64,000 bases of DNA from Comamonadaceae bacterium (GTDB taxonomy: Bacteria; Pseudomonadota; Gammaproteobacteria; Burkholderiales; Burkholderiaceae_C). Every line of letters begins with the position of its first letter. Positions within the stretch are counted from its first letter, which is position 1. A program made the translations under genes and the position numbers. This document shows positions 41,242 through 50,777 of this stretch, in pieces. The stretch lies in NCBI GenBank assembly GCA_027486495.1, contig JAIXOZ010000174.1:62001-126000 (forward strand). Direction: 5' to 3'. Under the pieces are notes generated by a model. The model saw only the letters and a list, made by a program, of their open reading frames with translations. It had not been told where the DNA came from and did no database searches.

Positions 41242-41275
41242 AAAAGCCGGTGCGATCGCCATCGCACCGGCTTTT
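41242..41275. terminator. Strong symmetric terminator after the flavodoxin-like gene
   Basis: A perfect 15-bp stem, AAAAGCCGGTGCGAT / ATCGCACCGGCTTTT, with loop CGCC. On the minus strand it ends in a T run 20 bases after the flavodoxin-like stop; it would also work on the plus strand. Confidence 0.9.
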
Positions 41276-41294
41276 GCAGCCTCACAGGGGCAGA

Positions 41295-41828
41295 TCAGCC
41301 GCGCAGCTTGGCAGCCACCGCAGCCACGCGCTCGCCGTAGGCCTTGGCCGTGTCCAGGTCACCTTGGGGGATGTCTTCGGCTGGGCTGGTCGGGCCCACT
41401 TGCGCCATCACGCCGGAGTTGGAGCCGATGCGGTTGATGGTGCCGTCGTTCAAGGCGGGCTGGCCCACCCAAACCATGCCTTGCTGCATGGCCAAGGTGA
41501 TGAAGTACTGGATGGTGGACAGTTTGTCGCCGCTGGGGCTGGCCGAGATGGTGAAGCCGCCAGCAACCTTGTCTTTCCAGGCGCTGGTGAACCAACGCTT
41601 GGAGGTGGCGTCGGCAAACTTCTTGAACTGCCAAGAGGCCATGCCCATGTAGGTGGGCGAACCGAAGATGATGGCATCGGCCGCGTCCAGTGCGGTCCAG
41701 TCCGCATCGGTGATGTTGCCATCGGCATCGATGGTCACCAGTTGGGCGTTGGCGCCCTGGGCCACGAATTGCGCCACGCGCTGAGTGTGGCCGTAGCCGG
41801 AATGGAAGACAACAATGGTTTTAGCCAT
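41295..41828 (-). CDS. Flavodoxin-family (WrbA-like) NAD(P)H-dependent oxidoreductase
   Basis: FMN-binding flavodoxin-fold protein, probably a quinone or nitro-compound reductase. The 177-residue product has the FMN phosphate loop FHSGYGHTQRVAQFV at the N-terminus, then FGSPTYMGMASWQFKKFAD, which contacts the isoalloxazine ring. WrbA itself is about 198 residues with a characteristic insertion, so I leave the symbol blank. It lies 39 bases after the pirin gene, probably in one transcript under the divergent LysR regulator. Confidence 0.85.
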   Translation of the reverse strand: MAKTIVVFHSGYGHTQRVAQFVAQGANAQLVTIDADGNITDADWTALDAADAIIFGSPTYMGMASWQFKKFADATSKRWFTSAWKDKVAGGFTISASPSGDKLSTIQYFITLAMQQGMVWVGQPALNDGTINRIGSNSGVMAQVGPTSPAEDIPQGDLDTAKAYGERVAAVAAKLRG

Positions 41829-41867
41829 GAGAAAACTCCTTTAATAAAAAGACATTGGGGGAAAAAA

Positions 41868-42581
41868 TCAGGCGACCAGATCGAACACCAGGACTTCGGC
41901 GTCCTGCCCTTCGCTCAAGGCCAAAGAAGACTCGGCTTGCAGCATGGCCGCGTCGCCCGCACTCAGTGCTTGGCCATTGACCTGCAGCGCACCGCGCACC
42001 AAAAAAACATAGGCTTTGCGCGAAGGGTTCAGAGGCAGAACGGCATTTTCTGGGCCATTGAACAGGCCTGAGTACATGCGGGCATCGGCGTGGATTTCAA
42101 CCGTGTGTGCGGCAGCCTCTTCGTCCGATGCAGGCGCTGCCACCAAAGCCAGTTGCCCACGCTTGGCACTCTCGGGCACTGACTTTTGCTCGTAACCGGG
42201 GGCGATGCCCTTCACATTGGGTTCAATCCAAATTTGTAAAAAATGGGTCTGCTCGCCTTGGGCGTGGTTGAACTCACTGTGTTGAACGCCGCTGCCTGCG
42301 CTCATGCGCTGCACATCACCGGGCGGAATGCCCTTCACATTGCCCATGCTGTCTTTGTGGGCCAGATTGCCTGAGAGCACGTAGCTGATGATTTCCATGT
42401 CGCGGTGGCCGTGCGTGCCAAAACCGGTCCCGGGGTCGATGCGGTCTTCATTGATGACGCGCAGATTGCCAAACCCCATGTGCGCCGGGTCAAAGTAGTT
42501 GGCAAAAGAAAAGCTGTGAAACGACTTCAGCCAGCCGTGGTCGGCGTAGCCACGTTCGGAGGATTTGCGGATGTTCAGCAT
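41868..42581 (-). CDS. Pirin family protein
   Basis: Bicupin protein; several bacterial pirins have quercetinase activity, others bind regulators. The 237-residue product has the metal-binding pirin motif FGTHGHRDMEIISYVLSG with the histidines and glutamate, followed by the second part HSEFNHAQGEQTHFLQIWI. The ATG at 42579-42581 (MLNIRKSSERGYAD) has AAGGA upstream. It is divergent from a LysR regulator and upstream of the flavodoxin-like gene, a pairing often tied to redox or quinone stress. Confidence 0.93.
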   Translation of the reverse strand: MLNIRKSSERGYADHGWLKSFHSFSFANYFDPAHMGFGNLRVINEDRIDPGTGFGTHGHRDMEIISYVLSGNLAHKDSMGNVKGIPPGDVQRMSAGSGVQHSEFNHAQGEQTHFLQIWIEPNVKGIAPGYEQKSVPESAKRGQLALVAAPASDEEAAAHTVEIHADARMYSGLFNGPENAVLPLNPSRKAYVFLVRGALQVNGQALSAGDAAMLQAESSLALSEGQDAEVLVFDLVA

Positions 42582-42621
42582 GGGGGAGTCCTTTTGGGGT
42601 CTTGAATGTTTGTGCCTTGAT

Positions 42622-42634
42622 AAGTTTCGAACTT
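42622..42634. promoter_or_regulatory. Inverted repeat between pirin and lysR (proximal to pirin)
   Basis: AAGTT-TCG-AACTT, a 5-3-5 palindrome 41 bases upstream of the pirin ATG. It is a candidate operator; the protein that binds it is inferred to be the divergent LysR regulator. Confidence 0.4.
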
Positions 42635-42680
42635 TAGCCCCACAGGCCTTTGGGAAAGTTGCCATGAATTGCTGGCATCA

Positions 42681-42695
42681 TTCAAACCAATTGAA
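42681..42695. promoter_or_regulatory. T-N11-A type inverted repeat upstream of lysR
   Basis: TTCAA-ACCAA-TTGAA, which fits the LysR-type T-N11-A box pattern, 17 bases upstream of the regulator's ATG. A position suited to autorepression. Confidence 0.5.
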
Positions 42696-42711
42696 CGATC
42701 GATCCACAACC

Positions 42712-43662
42712 ATGCAAACACCCCGCGATTGGCTGACACCCGAAGCCCTGCTCATGCTCCAGACCATTGAGCAACGGGGCAGCTTTGCCGCAGCCGCCCG
42801 CGCCCTGAACCTGGTGCCCAGCGCACTGACCTACCGGGTGCGTCAAATCGAAGACGCGCTCGATGTGCTGCTGTTTGACCGCAGCGCCCGTCAGGCGGTG
42901 CCCACGGCCGCAGGCCGCGAGTTGCTGCGCGAGGCCAGCCGTTTACTGGATGACATGGATGCCGTGGCCAACCGCGTGCGGCGCGTGGCCACAGGCTGGG
43001 AGGCGGTCTTCACCGTGGCCTTGGACAGCATCGTCTCGCGCAGCGTCGTCATGGACTTGTGCGCCAGTTTCCTGGCGCTCGGTGCACCCACCCGGTTGCG
43101 ACTGCGCTACGAAACGCTGTCGGGCACCTTGGCTGCCCTGACCTCGGGTCAAGCCGATCTGGCAGTGGGTGTGGTGCTGGAGCCAGGCCTGAAAACCGAC
43201 ATCCGGCACGCGGTGCTGGGTGAGATCGCTTTTGTGTACGCCGTGGCCCCACACCACCCGCTGGCGCTGCTCCCAGAACCGTTGGAGGACGCCGTCTTGC
43301 AGCAGCACCGCGCTGTGGCCGTGGCCGACTCGGTGAGTCGAGGAACGGGCCTGACCATTGGGCTGCAAGGTGGGCAAGACGTGTTCACCGTACCCGACAT
43401 GCCAAGCAAGCTCGAAGCCCAACTGCGCGGTCTGGGGGGCGGTTTTTTGCCCGAATCGCTGGCACGTCCCTACATCGACAGTGGCCAGCTGGTGGCCAAG
43501 AAGGTTCACACCCCCCGAACCAACACCTGCCACTTCGCCTGGCGAGACACACCACCAACGCCCGCAGGACAAGCCCTGCGCTGGTGGTTGGACCAACTGC
43601 AGCGGCCAGCCACACGCGAGGCGCTGCTGAGGCCTGTGCACCGTGTGTCAAAACAGCCCTGA
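42712..43662 (+). CDS. LysR family transcriptional regulator
   Basis: The 316-residue product has an N-terminal winged HTH (SFAAAARALNLVPSALTYRV, then RQIEDALDVLLFDR) and a periplasmic-binding-protein-like effector domain from about residue 90. The ATG at 42712 gives MQTPRDWLTPEALLML; a longer in-frame start would read through the intergenic operator region and the pirin 5' end. Divergent placement suggests that it controls pirin and the flavodoxin-like gene and itself. Confidence 0.93.
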   Translation: MQTPRDWLTPEALLMLQTIEQRGSFAAAARALNLVPSALTYRVRQIEDALDVLLFDRSARQAVPTAAGRELLREASRLLDDMDAVANRVRRVATGWEAVFTVALDSIVSRSVVMDLCASFLALGAPTRLRLRYETLSGTLAALTSGQADLAVGVVLEPGLKTDIRHAVLGEIAFVYAVAPHHPLALLPEPLEDAVLQQHRAVAVADSVSRGTGLTIGLQGGQDVFTVPDMPSKLEAQLRGLGGGFLPESLARPYIDSGQLVAKKVHTPRTNTCHFAWRDTPPTPAGQALRWWLDQLQRPATREALLRPVHRVSKQP

Positions 43663-43728
43663 AAAACAGACATCGGGGATAACCCACCCGGGCAGTTTCA
43701 AAGCCCTTTTCTCAGCTAAAGTGACCCC

Positions 43729-44775
43729 ATGAACACACCACACATCGCCATCATCGGTGTCGGCATGGCCGGCGTCACTTGCGCACGCACTTTGCGCCAA
43801 GCCGGCCACAACGTCACTTTGTTCGACAAGAGCCGCGGCTTGGGGGGACGCATGTCCACCCGCGCCAGCGCCTTTGGCGGTTTTGACCACGGGGCACAGT
43901 ACTTCACCGTGCGCGATCCGCGCTTTGAGCTGGCCATTGCCACCGCCCCCGGGGTCTGCAAACCATGGAGCGCCAACGCCGTGCGCGTGCTCGACCCCAA
44001 TGGCCGCGTGATCGAGGCGGGCCTGCCCGGCGGCGAGCGACACTGGGTGGCCTCGCCCGGCATGAACGGCTTGGTCAAAGCCTGGGCCGCCCCCTTGGTC
44101 GAAGACGGCAATGTGCAACTGCAAACCCGCGTTATGCACATCTCGCCCGACCCCTTGAAGAAAAACGGCTGGCAACTGCACACCGAAGGCGATGACGGCG
44201 GCCAGCACATCTATGCCGGTTTTGACCAAGTGATCTTGGCCATCCCGCCCGCCCAGGCGCAGACTTTGCTGGAGGCCTCTGGCCAAAGCGCCCTGGCCGA
44301 GCCCCTGAAAAATGTGCGCGTGGACCCATGCTGGACCCTGATGTTGGCTTATCCGCAAGCGGTGCAGCCAGGCCTGATCACGATTGGCCCCCAATGGAAT
44401 GCAGCGCGCAGCACGCACCACCGCATCGCCTGGATGGCGCGCGAATCGTCCAAGCCCGGGCGTGAACGCATCGAGCGCTGGACCGTGCAGGCCAGCGCCC
44501 CTTGGTCGGCCGAACACGTCAACGACAGCCCCGATCGCGTCAAAGGCAAACTGATCAAGGCCTTTGCCGAAATCACCGGTATCCGCGTCACCCCCGACCT
44601 GGCCGAGGTGCACCGCTGGCTGTACGCCAAAACCGCACAGCCTTTGGGCCAAAGCTTCGTGTGGTCCAAAGCGCAAGGCATTGGCCTGTGCGGTGACTGG
44701 TGCCTGGGGCACCGGGTCGAAAACGCGTTCGTCTCCGGCCTGGAGCTGGCTTTGGCCGTGCTCAAAAAGCGCTGA
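43729..44775 (+). CDS. Renalase-like NAD(P)/FAD-dependent oxidoreductase
   Basis: Flavoprotein of the amine-oxidase/renalase group; substrate unknown. The 348-residue product has the dinucleotide motif IAIIGVGMAGVTCARTL at residues 6-22, the FAD-binding FDKSRGLGGRMSTRAS, the conserved FDHGAQYFTV, and a C-terminal FAD contact in GLCGDWCLGHRVENAFVSG. It stands 66 bases after the LysR gene and 20 bases before gluQ on the same strand. Confidence 0.88.
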   Translation: MNTPHIAIIGVGMAGVTCARTLRQAGHNVTLFDKSRGLGGRMSTRASAFGGFDHGAQYFTVRDPRFELAIATAPGVCKPWSANAVRVLDPNGRVIEAGLPGGERHWVASPGMNGLVKAWAAPLVEDGNVQLQTRVMHISPDPLKKNGWQLHTEGDDGGQHIYAGFDQVILAIPPAQAQTLLEASGQSALAEPLKNVRVDPCWTLMLAYPQAVQPGLITIGPQWNAARSTHHRIAWMARESSKPGRERIERWTVQASAPWSAEHVNDSPDRVKGKLIKAFAEITGIRVTPDLAEVHRWLYAKTAQPLGQSFVWSKAQGIGLCGDWCLGHRVENAFVSGLELALAVLKKR

Positions 44776-44795
44776 CCCACCGTCGCTGACCCTGC

Positions 44796-45695
44796 ATGGC
44801 TGAGGTTTACAAAGGCCGGTTTGCGCCCTCGCCAACCGGCCTTTTGCATGCTGGCTCGCTGGTGGCGGCGCTGGCCGGTTGGCTGGACGCCCGCATACAT
44901 GGCGGCCAGTGGCTGGTGCGCATCGAAGACGTGGACATCCCCCGCTGCGTGCCCGGGGCAGACCAAGCCATCTTGCAACAACTGGCAGCCTGTGGCATGA
45001 CACCCGATGGCCCCGTGCTGTGGCAAAGCCAACGCGGCGACGCTTATGCCGCAGCCCTGCAAGGCCTGGTGCACCAAGGCTGGGCTTACCCCTGCGGCTG
45101 CTCGCGCAAAGAGATTGAATCGGCCCAAGCCGTGGCCCGCCACAGCGCCGCCGTGTACCCCGGCACCTGCCGCGATGGGCTGAACGGCAAACCTGCCCGC
45201 GCCTGGCGGTTGAATGTGCAGGCCGTGCAAGCGGCGCTCGGCCTGCCCGCCATCACGCACTGGCACGACCGCCGCTTGGGGGCACAGCAGCAAAACGTGT
45301 GCGCCGAAGTGGGCGATTTTGTGCTGCGCCGCGCCGACGGCCTGTGGGCCTACCAGCTGGCGGTGGTGCTAGACGACGCCATGCAAGGCGTGGGCCATGT
45401 GGTGCGCGGTCAGGACCTGGCCGACAACACAGCCAGGCAAATCGTGCTGCAACACGCTTTGGGGCTGCCCACACCCCAGTACCTGCACACCCCTCTGGTG
45501 CTGGGGGCAGATGGTGAAAAACTCAGCAAGCAAAACGGGGCCTTGGCGTTGGACTTGCAGCATCCCGTCCAGGCGCTGAACAAGGCCGCGCAAGTCTTGG
45601 GCTTGCCGACGGTTAACGAAAACACACCCCTGCGCCAGGCATTGGCGGACTGGACGGCGCTTCAGAACCGAAACCCCAAAGCGCACCCCCGATAA
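44796..45695 (+). CDS. gluQ: tRNA glutamyl-Q(34) synthetase
   Basis: A catalytic-core paralogue of glutamyl-tRNA synthetase that attaches glutamate to queuosine-34 of tRNA-Asp. The 299-residue product starts [18 protein letters not shown] (HIGH-like HAGS), has a zinc site built from CGCSRKE and the later YPGTC, and the KMSKS-like [11 protein letters not shown]. It lacks the anticodon-binding domain of GltX, so the short length is diagnostic. Confidence 0.94.
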   Translation: MAEVYKGRFAPSPTGLLHAGSLVAALAGWLDARIHGGQWLVRIEDVDIPRCVPGADQAILQQLAACGMTPDGPVLWQSQRGDAYAAALQGLVHQGWAYPCGCSRKEIESAQAVARHSAAVYPGTCRDGLNGKPARAWRLNVQAVQAALGLPAITHWHDRRLGAQQQNVCAEVGDFVLRRADGLWAYQLAVVLDDAMQGVGHVVRGQDLADNTARQIVLQHALGLPTPQYLHTPLVLGADGEKLSKQNGALALDLQHPVQALNKAAQVLGLPTVNENTPLRQALADWTALQNRNPKAHPR

Positions 45696-45741
45696 TTGCG
45701 GGTTTTGCGAACCACACAGGCCCACAAGGCCGACAACTGCC

Positions 45742-46485
45742 ATGACGACGCCCGACAACCCCACGCAGCAGCACGCCACCGACAGCGCCACAGAGCAAGT
45801 TGCCCCCCCTTTCATGCGACAAATCAAAACCTATGTGCTGCGCGCCGGACGCATGGGCTCGGGCCAAATGCGCGCGTTTGAGCAGTTCGGCCCCAAGTTT
45901 CTGATCCCCTACAGCGCCAAGCGCCTGGCGGTTGAGGCCGCCTTTGGCCGCCCCGCGCCGCTGATTTTGGAGATTGGTTTTGGCATGGGTGACGCCACGG
46001 CCAAGATCGCACAGGTGCGCCCGGATGACAACTTTTTGTGTTGCGAGGTGCATGAACCGGGTGTGGGGGCCTTGCTCAAACGCTGCGGCGAAGAACAGAT
46101 TGGCAACATCCGCATCGTGCAACACGACGCCATCGAGGTGATGGACCACATGTTGGGCACAGACAGCCTGGACGGCGTGCACATCTTTTTTCCGGACCCT
46201 TGGCACAAGAGCCGTCACCACAAACGCCGCCTGATCCAAAGCCCCTTCATCCAGCGCCTGGCACGACACATCAAGCCCGGGGGCTACCTGCACTTGGCCA
46301 CCGACTGGCAACCTTACTCTGAGCAAATGATGGGGGTGCTGCGCGCTGAGCCCTTGCTCGTCAATGCCAGCGACGCAGCTGACGGTTTTGCCGCCAAGCC
46401 CGACTACCGGCCCTTGACCAAGTTTGAAAACCGGGGCCTCAAACTCGGCCACGGCGTCTGGGATCTGGTGTTCCGCCGGGTCTGA
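45742..46485 (+). CDS. trmB: tRNA (guanine-N7-)-methyltransferase
   Basis: Methylates G46 in the tRNA variable loop using SAM. The 247-residue product has an unconserved N-terminal tail, then the SAM-binding motif [17 protein letters not shown], and IHIFF-type [18 protein letters not shown] with the catalytic Asp. It ends with [17 protein letters not shown]. It starts 46 bases after gluQ; the pseudouridine synthase follows immediately. Confidence 0.96.
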   Translation: MTTPDNPTQQHATDSATEQVAPPFMRQIKTYVLRAGRMGSGQMRAFEQFGPKFLIPYSAKRLAVEAAFGRPAPLILEIGFGMGDATAKIAQVRPDDNFLCCEVHEPGVGALLKRCGEEQIGNIRIVQHDAIEVMDHMLGTDSLDGVHIFFPDPWHKSRHHKRRLIQSPFIQRLARHIKPGGYLHLATDWQPYSEQMMGVLRAEPLLVNASDAADGFAAKPDYRPLTKFENRGLKLGHGVWDLVFRRV

Positions 46486-46486
46486 C

Positions 46487-47425
46487 ATGCACCAATCAGG
46501 GCAACCTTTTTCCTTGCCCCTGCGCGATGGTGTGAGTGCCAGTGTGGTGTCAGTCCCGCACGGCGCAACGCACCTGCTGGATTTTTTGGTCCAGCGCATG
46601 CCAGGCATCTCGCGCAGCGAATGGGCCCAGCGTTTGGCCCAAGGCTTGGTTGTGCAGGAAAACGGCCAACCGGCTTTACCCGACCAAGCCTGCCACGCGG
46701 GTCAACGGTTTTATTACTACCGCCATCAGGTTGGTGAACCTGTGCTGCCGTTCCAAGCGCAAATCTTGTTTGAAGACGAACACCTGCTGGTCGCTGACAA
46801 GCCCCATTTCATGCCCGTCACCCCCACGGGCCGTTATGTGCAGCAAAGCCTCTTGGTGCAGCTCAAGCGCCAGACGGGCTGCGTTGATTTGGTTCCGCTG
46901 CACCGCATCGACCGCGAAACCGCAGGTCTGGTTTTGTTGGGCAAACGACTGCAAGAGCGCGATGCCTACCATGCGCTGTTTCGGGACCACCAGATCCAAA
47001 AGACATACTACGCGGTGGCTGCGCATGCGCCCCACCTGCAGCTGCCGCTGGTGTACACCAGCCGCCTGGTGCCGGGCGAGCCGTTTTTCAGAACGCAAGA
47101 GGTGCCAGGGCCAGCCAACAGCAAAACCCGCATTGCTTTGCTGCAAACCCATGGACAGCGTGCGCTGTATGCGTTGGAACCCATCAGCGGCAAGCGACAC
47201 CAGCTGCGGGTTCACATGAACGCCATGGGCATCCCGATCGAAGGCGACCTTTTTTACCCCACCGTTGTGCGCGGACCGGATGCGCCCGAAGACTTCAGCC
47301 AGCCCTTGCAATTGCTGGCGCAATCGGTGCGATTCACCGACCCCATCACCGGTCAGAATCGCGAGTGGGCCAGCGGCCTGCACCTCCAATGCACAGCAGA
47401 GCCCAACTCAGCTCTTCAAACCTGA
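46487..47425 (+). CDS. RluA-family pseudouridine synthase
   Basis: Converts uridine to pseudouridine in rRNA or tRNA; target not resolvable here. The 312-residue product has an S4-like region with basic patches (about residues 35-75), the catalytic Asp in LVPLHRIDRETAGLVLLGK, KTYYAVAA, and the motif GKRHQLRVHMNAMGIPIEGD. It begins 1 base after trmB. It is shorter than RluC/RluD and resembles the unassigned RluA subgroup. Confidence 0.93.
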   Translation: MHQSGQPFSLPLRDGVSASVVSVPHGATHLLDFLVQRMPGISRSEWAQRLAQGLVVQENGQPALPDQACHAGQRFYYYRHQVGEPVLPFQAQILFEDEHLLVADKPHFMPVTPTGRYVQQSLLVQLKRQTGCVDLVPLHRIDRETAGLVLLGKRLQERDAYHALFRDHQIQKTYYAVAAHAPHLQLPLVYTSRLVPGEPFFRTQEVPGPANSKTRIALLQTHGQRALYALEPISGKRHQLRVHMNAMGIPIEGDLFYPTVVRGPDAPEDFSQPLQLLAQSVRFTDPITGQNREWASGLHLQCTAEPNSALQT

Positions 47426-47548
47426 AAGGCGACAAATCTTGGTTGTTAGGGTGCATGCGCCACACACCGAACTTGTAGACGCTGAAACGCGAAACCGTTG
47501 CGTATTTTTGCTTGAAACTTTAACGAGCCGAATCAATCAACATTCTCA

Positions 47549-48802
47549 TCAAGGGACCGTTGTTGGAGGCAGCAACTGAGCCACCCGGATCTGGTCCAGA
47601 CCAGTTTGCAGCCAAAGCGGGTCGGCTGCAGAACCTCGCAACACCAGCAAGCGATCAACCAATGGGCCCACGCTGGCCTGGGCTGGGTCAATCAGCAAAA
47701 CCTGCCTGGCTTGGGCTTGGTCGTTTTGCTCGGTGAGGCGACCCACCCAGTCGAGCCCTTGCAAGACGGTCAACACCGACTGCAACTCACTCAGCTCCAC
47801 CCGCAAACGGGCGGCCAAAGCCCCGGCGCTCCAGCCCCGCTGATCTGTCAACTTGGCAGCGTTCAACTCGGCCAGCACCTCCAGGGCCAGCCTGAAGGAC
47901 CAGCCCGCGCCTTCGGGTTTGCGCCATTGCTCGCGGCCCAGCTCCGGCAAACTCGACGCCACAACCGCCCCCAGCAAAACCAGCAGCCAAGTCACATAAA
48001 TCCAGACCAGCAAAATCGGCAGCGCCGCAAAGGCCCCGTAAACCAGCGAATAGGTGGGAACTTCCAGCAGATAAAAAGCCATGCCTTTTTTGGCCAACTC
48101 CAGCGAGGCGGCCACCAGGAAACCGGCGGTGATGGCGTGACGCCAACGCACCCGGGTGTAGGGCACATAAAAATACAACCCGCTCACACAAGCGATGAGC
48201 AGCAAAAACTCAAAACTGTCGAGCAACCAGCGCACCGAGCCGGGCAGCACATTCACCACATCCCGCGACGCCGTGATCACATACGAGGTGATGGCCAGGC
48301 TACTGCCCAAAAGCAGTGGTCCCAACGTGATGGCTGACCAATAAAGCAAAACCCGTTGGGGCAAGGGGCGTTGCCGCTGCACGCGCCAAATCTGGCCCAG
48401 CGTGCGTTCAATCGTCACCATCAGGAACACTGCCGACAAAAGCACCGCCACCAGACCCGCCGTGCCCAGGCGGCTGGCCTTGCGCGAAAACTGGGTCAAA
48501 TAGCTCAGCACTTGACGGGCGATGCTTTCGGGCACCAGGCTCTCGACCAGCCAGCTTTGCAGCATATCTTGGAACTTGCCGAACATCGGAAAGACCGAAA
48601 ACACCGCCAAACCCAATGCGAACAAGGGCACCAAGGCCAACACGGTGGTGAAGGTGAGGGAACTGGCGGTGACGCCCAGCCGCGCGTCACGAAAGCGTTC
48701 GGCCAAGACGCCGCCCATCTGCCGCCAGGGAAACACGGAGAGCTCCTGCCACCACAAACGGGTGTGTTCACGCAGGCCGTTCTTGTACAAGGTTGTTTGC
48801 AT
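47549..48802 (-). CDS. YihY family inner-membrane protein
   Basis: The 417-residue product belongs to the YihY/virulence factor BrkB family (once called ribonuclease BN by error). It has the N-terminal family block RDARLGVTASSLTFTTVLAL, six predicted transmembrane segments to about residue 285, and a C-terminal cytoplasmic winged-helix-like region (about 300-410). The ATG at 48800-48802 gives MQTTLYKNGLREH; the open frame continues far upstream but only as antisense to the next genes. Only 21 bases separate its start from the divergent DUF2069 gene. Confidence 0.9.
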   Translation of the reverse strand: MQTTLYKNGLREHTRLWWQELSVFPWRQMGGVLAERFRDARLGVTASSLTFTTVLALVPLFALGLAVFSVFPMFGKFQDMLQSWLVESLVPESIARQVLSYLTQFSRKASRLGTAGLVAVLLSAVFLMVTIERTLGQIWRVQRQRPLPQRVLLYWSAITLGPLLLGSSLAITSYVITASRDVVNVLPGSVRWLLDSFEFLLLIACVSGLYFYVPYTRVRWRHAITAGFLVAASLELAKKGMAFYLLEVPTYSLVYGAFAALPILLVWIYVTWLLVLLGAVVASSLPELGREQWRKPEGAGWSFRLALEVLAELNAAKLTDQRGWSAGALAARLRVELSELQSVLTVLQGLDWVGRLTEQNDQAQARQVLLIDPAQASVGPLVDRLLVLRGSAADPLWLQTGLDQIRVAQLLPPTTVP

Positions 48803-48823
48803 GCCCGGTATGATGCCACCGCA

Positions 48824-49255
48824 ATGAATCCGAACCCCGACACATCCCCCTTCCCCCCCCAAGAAACAGCCCCGGCGGGCCTGGACCTGACGCGTTGGCT
48901 GGCCGTAGGCAGCCTGTTGGGCCTGATCGTGCTGGGCTTGGCTTGGGAAATCTGGCTGGCCCCACTGCGCGAAGGGGGCAGCTGGTGGGCCATCAAAGTG
49001 CTGCCTTTGTGCATCCCGGTGGCCGGTTTGTTGAAAAACCGCATGTACACCTACCGCTGGGTCAGCCTGTTGGTGTGGCTGTATTTCACCGAAGGCGTGG
49101 TGCGCGCCTGGGGCGATCCATGGCCATCTTCGGGCCTGGCCGCGCTGCAAACCTTGCTGTGCACCACCTTGTTTGTGGCCTGCGCGTTGCATGTGCGCAT
49201 CCGCTTCAAGGCCGCCAAAGCCACGGGCAACTTTGTGCCTGTACCCCGTGACTGA
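48824..49255 (+). CDS. DUF2069 small membrane protein
   Basis: The 143-residue product has four hydrophobic segments: LAVGSLLGLIVLGLAWEIWL, WAIKVLPLCIPVAGLL, the YTYRWVSLLVWLYFTEGVVR stretch and LAALQTLLCTTLFVACALHV. The KNRMYTYRW...YFTEGVVRAW pattern is typical of DUF2069. The start at 48824 follows the 21-base gap shared with YihY; an upstream frame extension is antisense to YihY. Confidence 0.85.
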   Translation: MNPNPDTSPFPPQETAPAGLDLTRWLAVGSLLGLIVLGLAWEIWLAPLREGGSWWAIKVLPLCIPVAGLLKNRMYTYRWVSLLVWLYFTEGVVRAWGDPWPSSGLAALQTLLCTTLFVACALHVRIRFKAAKATGNFVPVPRD

Positions 49256-49309
49256 TGGTTTGCGCCACGCGCATTCACTGATGTCCGAACTTCCACCTCG
49301 CATCCCCTC

Positions 49310-50752
49310 ATGACCCCCCTGACTCAGCCACACACCGATCTGATCGCCCAACTGCGCGCCATCTGCGGCACGGCCAACGTGCTGACCCATGAAGACCCTG
49401 GCGCAGACTTGAGCCCCTGGGAACAAGACTGGCGCAAACGCGTGCACGGCCGCGCCCTGGCCGTGGTACGGCCCGGCGACACGGCTCAAGTGGCCGCTGT
49501 GGTCAAGGCCTGCGCTGCAACCGGCACAGCCATCGTGCCGCAAGGCGGCAACACCGGGCTGGTGGTCGGCGGTGTGCCCGACAACTCGGGCACCCAAATC
49601 GTGCTGAGCATGACCCGCATGAGTGCGGTGCGCGCCATTGACCCGGCCAACCTGACGATCACGGTGGAAGCCGGCTGTGTGCTGCAAAACCTGCAAGCCG
49701 CCGCCGAAAACGCCGGGTTCTTGTTCCCCTTGAGCCTGGGCGCCGAAGGCAGCTGCACCATTGGCGGCAACCTGGGCACCAACGCGGGCGGCACGCAGGT
49801 GGTGCGCTACGGCAACACCCGCGAGCTGTGCCTGGGTCTGGAAGTCGTCACTGCTCAGGGCGAGATCTGGCACGGCCTGACCGGCCTGCGCAAAGACAAC
49901 ACGGGGTACGACCTGCGCAACCTGATGATTGGCAGCGAAGGCACGCTGGGCATCATCACCGCCGCCACCCTGAAGCTCTACCCCCAGCCCGCCGCGCAGC
50001 TGACCGCCTGGGCCGCCGTGCCCAGCATGGAAGCGGCAGTGCAACTGCTGGGTCTGGCGCACCAACGTCTGGGCCCGGGCCTGACGGGCTTTGAGGTCAT
50101 GGGCCAGTTTGCTCTGAGTCTGGTCGACAAACACTATCCCCAGCTGCGTGTTCCGCTGTGGCAAAACACGCCTTGGTGCGTGCTGCTGGAAAACTCCGAC
50201 AGCGAAAACGAAGCGCATGCCCGGGGTCAGTTTGAATCACTGCTGGAAGCCGCATTGGAGGCAGGTTGTGTCAGCGATGCCGTGGTCGCCGAAAACCTGA
50301 CGCAAGCCCGAGGCCTGTGGCACATCCGGGAAAGCATCACCTTGGCCCAGGTGCAAGAAGGCCTGAACATCAAGCATGACATCAGCATTCCGGTGTCGCT
50401 CATTCCGGCCTTTGTGGCAGAGACCGATGCTTTGCTGGCGCATGAAGTGCCCGGCGTGCGCATGGTGGATTTTGGCCACTTGGGCGACGGCAACCTGCAC
50501 TACAACGTGCAGGCACCCGAGGGTGAAGACGGCAAAGCCTTCTTGCAGAACTTTGAAGACAAGGTCAATACATTGGTCTTTGACCAAGTGCTCAAGTTCA
50601 AGGGCTCCATCAGCGCCGAGCACGGCGTAGGCGAACTCAAAGCGGCCAAGCTGCCGCACTACAAAGACCCCACCGCGCTGGCCATGATGCGCGCCGTCAA
50701 AACCGCACTGGACCCTCACAACATCCTCAATCCGGGGCGCGTCCTGGCCTGA
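49310..50752 (+). CDS. FAD-linked D-2-hydroxyacid dehydrogenase (GlcD/D2HGDH-like)
   Basis: The 480-residue product has the PCMH/VAO-type FAD-binding domain ([56 protein letters not shown]) and a C-terminal FAD-oxidase domain with the metal-binding [11 protein letters not shown] and [10 protein letters not shown]. This pattern matches D-2-hydroxyglutarate or D-lactate dehydrogenases; substrate is unproven. It lies 54 bases after DUF2069 and 25 bases before thyA. Confidence 0.92.
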   Translation: MTPLTQPHTDLIAQLRAICGTANVLTHEDPGADLSPWEQDWRKRVHGRALAVVRPGDTAQVAAVVKACAATGTAIVPQGGNTGLVVGGVPDNSGTQIVLSMTRMSAVRAIDPANLTITVEAGCVLQNLQAAAENAGFLFPLSLGAEGSCTIGGNLGTNAGGTQVVRYGNTRELCLGLEVVTAQGEIWHGLTGLRKDNTGYDLRNLMIGSEGTLGIITAATLKLYPQPAAQLTAWAAVPSMEAAVQLLGLAHQRLGPGLTGFEVMGQFALSLVDKHYPQLRVPLWQNTPWCVLLENSDSENEAHARGQFESLLEAALEAGCVSDAVVAENLTQARGLWHIRESITLAQVQEGLNIKHDISIPVSLIPAFVAETDALLAHEVPGVRMVDFGHLGDGNLHYNVQAPEGEDGKAFLQNFEDKVNTLVFDQVLKFKGSISAEHGVGELKAAKLPHYKDPTALAMMRAVKTALDPHNILNPGRVLA

Positions 50753-50777
50753 GCCGCAACATTTACACTGGTTTGCC

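Noticed and set aside
48803-50218. Upstream extension that would make the YihY protein 889 residues
   Set aside because: The added part is antisense to DUF2069 and the FAD dehydrogenase; the family N-terminus begins near MQTTLYKNG.
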